From: Anaerolineaceae bacterium
GTDB lineage: Bacteria; Chloroflexota; Anaerolineae; Anaerolineales; Anaerolineaceae
Assembly (NCBI GenBank): GCA_003542325.1
Contig: DPKV01000070.1
Coordinates: 1 to 6,639, forward strand
Length of the DNA stretch: 6,639 bases
Direction: 5' to 3'
Shown: positions 6,414-6,639 of the stretch, in pieces
Position numbering within the stretch: the first letter of the stretch is position 1
Layout: each line of letters starts with the position of its first letter
Translations under genes and position numbers: made by a program
The notes under the pieces: generated by a model
Told to the model about the DNA's origin: nothing
The model's input: only the letters and a program-made list of their open reading frames with translations
The model's database searches: none

Positions 6414-6430
6414 ATTATACCCCGCGCGGG
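6414..6430 (-). promoter_or_regulatory. Likely -10 box of the dehydrogenase promoter with adjoining GC palindrome
   Basis: On the minus strand a perfect TATAAT (6414-6419) lies 44 bases before the start codon of the dehydrogenase. One base upstream is a perfect 10-base palindrome, CCCGCGCGGG (6421-6430), inside the spacer where RNA polymerase would bind. No good -35 hexamer is seen at 16-18 bases (the position reads roughly TAGGAC). A TTGAAT sits too far, about 24 bases away. The weak -35 and the palindrome would fit a regulated promoter with an operator between the two elements. The factor is unknown. Confidence 0.5.
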
Positions 6431-6639
6431 AAAAGGGTCCTAGATTCAAGTATCAAGTACAACAGTTATTTTTTAAAAGTGCCATAAGCGGAGTTAACGA
6501 TAAGCGCTTTCGTGGTCTGGTGTTCAGTTTCTTTCTTTAATTATTTTCGGATCTGATTTGATCCACCATATTTCCCCTTTACAACCGACTATGGGCCGGT
6601 TTGATTTATAAAGGACTCTAAACGGCCGCTCCCCCCCTC
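6431..6639. other. Gene-free right end of the window
   Basis: No reading frame or RNA gene is recognisable on either strand. Small inverted repeats occur (GGATC/GATCC near 6550, AACCG/CGGTT at 6583-6601 nested in CTTTA/TAAAG at 6577-6613). None is followed by a T-run that would make a clear terminator. The last bases are a C-rich run, like the tract at 4912-4926. Confidence 0.5.

Noticed and set aside
5710..6487. Long plus-strand ORFs opposite the dehydrogenase
   Set aside because: They are antisense shadows of the GC-rich dehydrogenase gene, with no recognisable motif or ribosome-binding site.
6493..6509. GTTAAC and AAGCGCTT palindromes as an operator
   Set aside because: Short palindromes of 6-8 bases, not next to any promoter element or gene start, are expected by chance.
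6577..6613. Nested inverted repeat as a terminator or small RNA
   Set aside because: Stems are only five pairs each with mismatched interior and there is no following T-run; it cannot be told from chance.

Overview
The window reads as a fragment of a bacterial chromosome. It has a lipoprotein-type ABC importer, ATG/TTG/GTG starts and Shine-Dalgarno sequences close to AGGAGG. The gene mix (OpuC/YehZ-type osmoprotectant importer with a lipobox, FAD disulfide reductase, DUF427, decayed IS256-type transposase and uppS) would fit a Chloroflexota (Anaerolineae)-like or Gram-positive-like bacterium. No rRNA or other marker is present, so this placement is only a guess.

Left two thirds (1-4494), all on the minus strand and transcribed right to left: a compact run of six genes. 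In transcription order these are a DUF427 protein, a permease, a lipoprotein substrate-binding protein, an ATPase (with a degenerate tail), a second permease, and a mercuric-reductase-like FAD/NAD(P) disulfide oxidoreductase that runs off the left edge. The four middle genes form a complete osmoprotectant (glycine betaine/choline/carnitine class) ABC importer. Gaps are 14 to about 60 bases and one junction overlaps, so co-transcription is likely. The gene order (permease, SBP, ATPase, permease) differs from opuCA-CB-CC-CD of Firmicutes, and the flanking DUF427 and oxidoreductase genes are not standard parts of such operons.

Middle (about 4495-5595): a graveyard on the plus strand. After about 240 bases without a gene lies the C-terminal end of an IS256 (Mutator) family transposase broken by frameshifts. 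It is followed within about 20 bases by a 5'-truncated uppS (undecaprenyl diphosphate synthase) pseudogene. I can locate an extra base, an in-frame internal deletion, a nonsense codon and a missing base in it. Neither can make its protein.

Right part (5599-6639): one intact, visibly GC-richer short-chain dehydrogenase/reductase gene on the minus strand, convergent with the uppS relic. It has its own likely promoter (a perfect TATAAT next to a 10-base GC palindrome). The last 270 bases hold no recognisable gene and end in a C-rich tract.

I found no CRISPR array, tRNA, rRNA or clearly new defence or mobile system. The most noteworthy points are the unusual six-gene operon and the decay zone where an IS256 relic abuts a broken copy of a normally essential gene.
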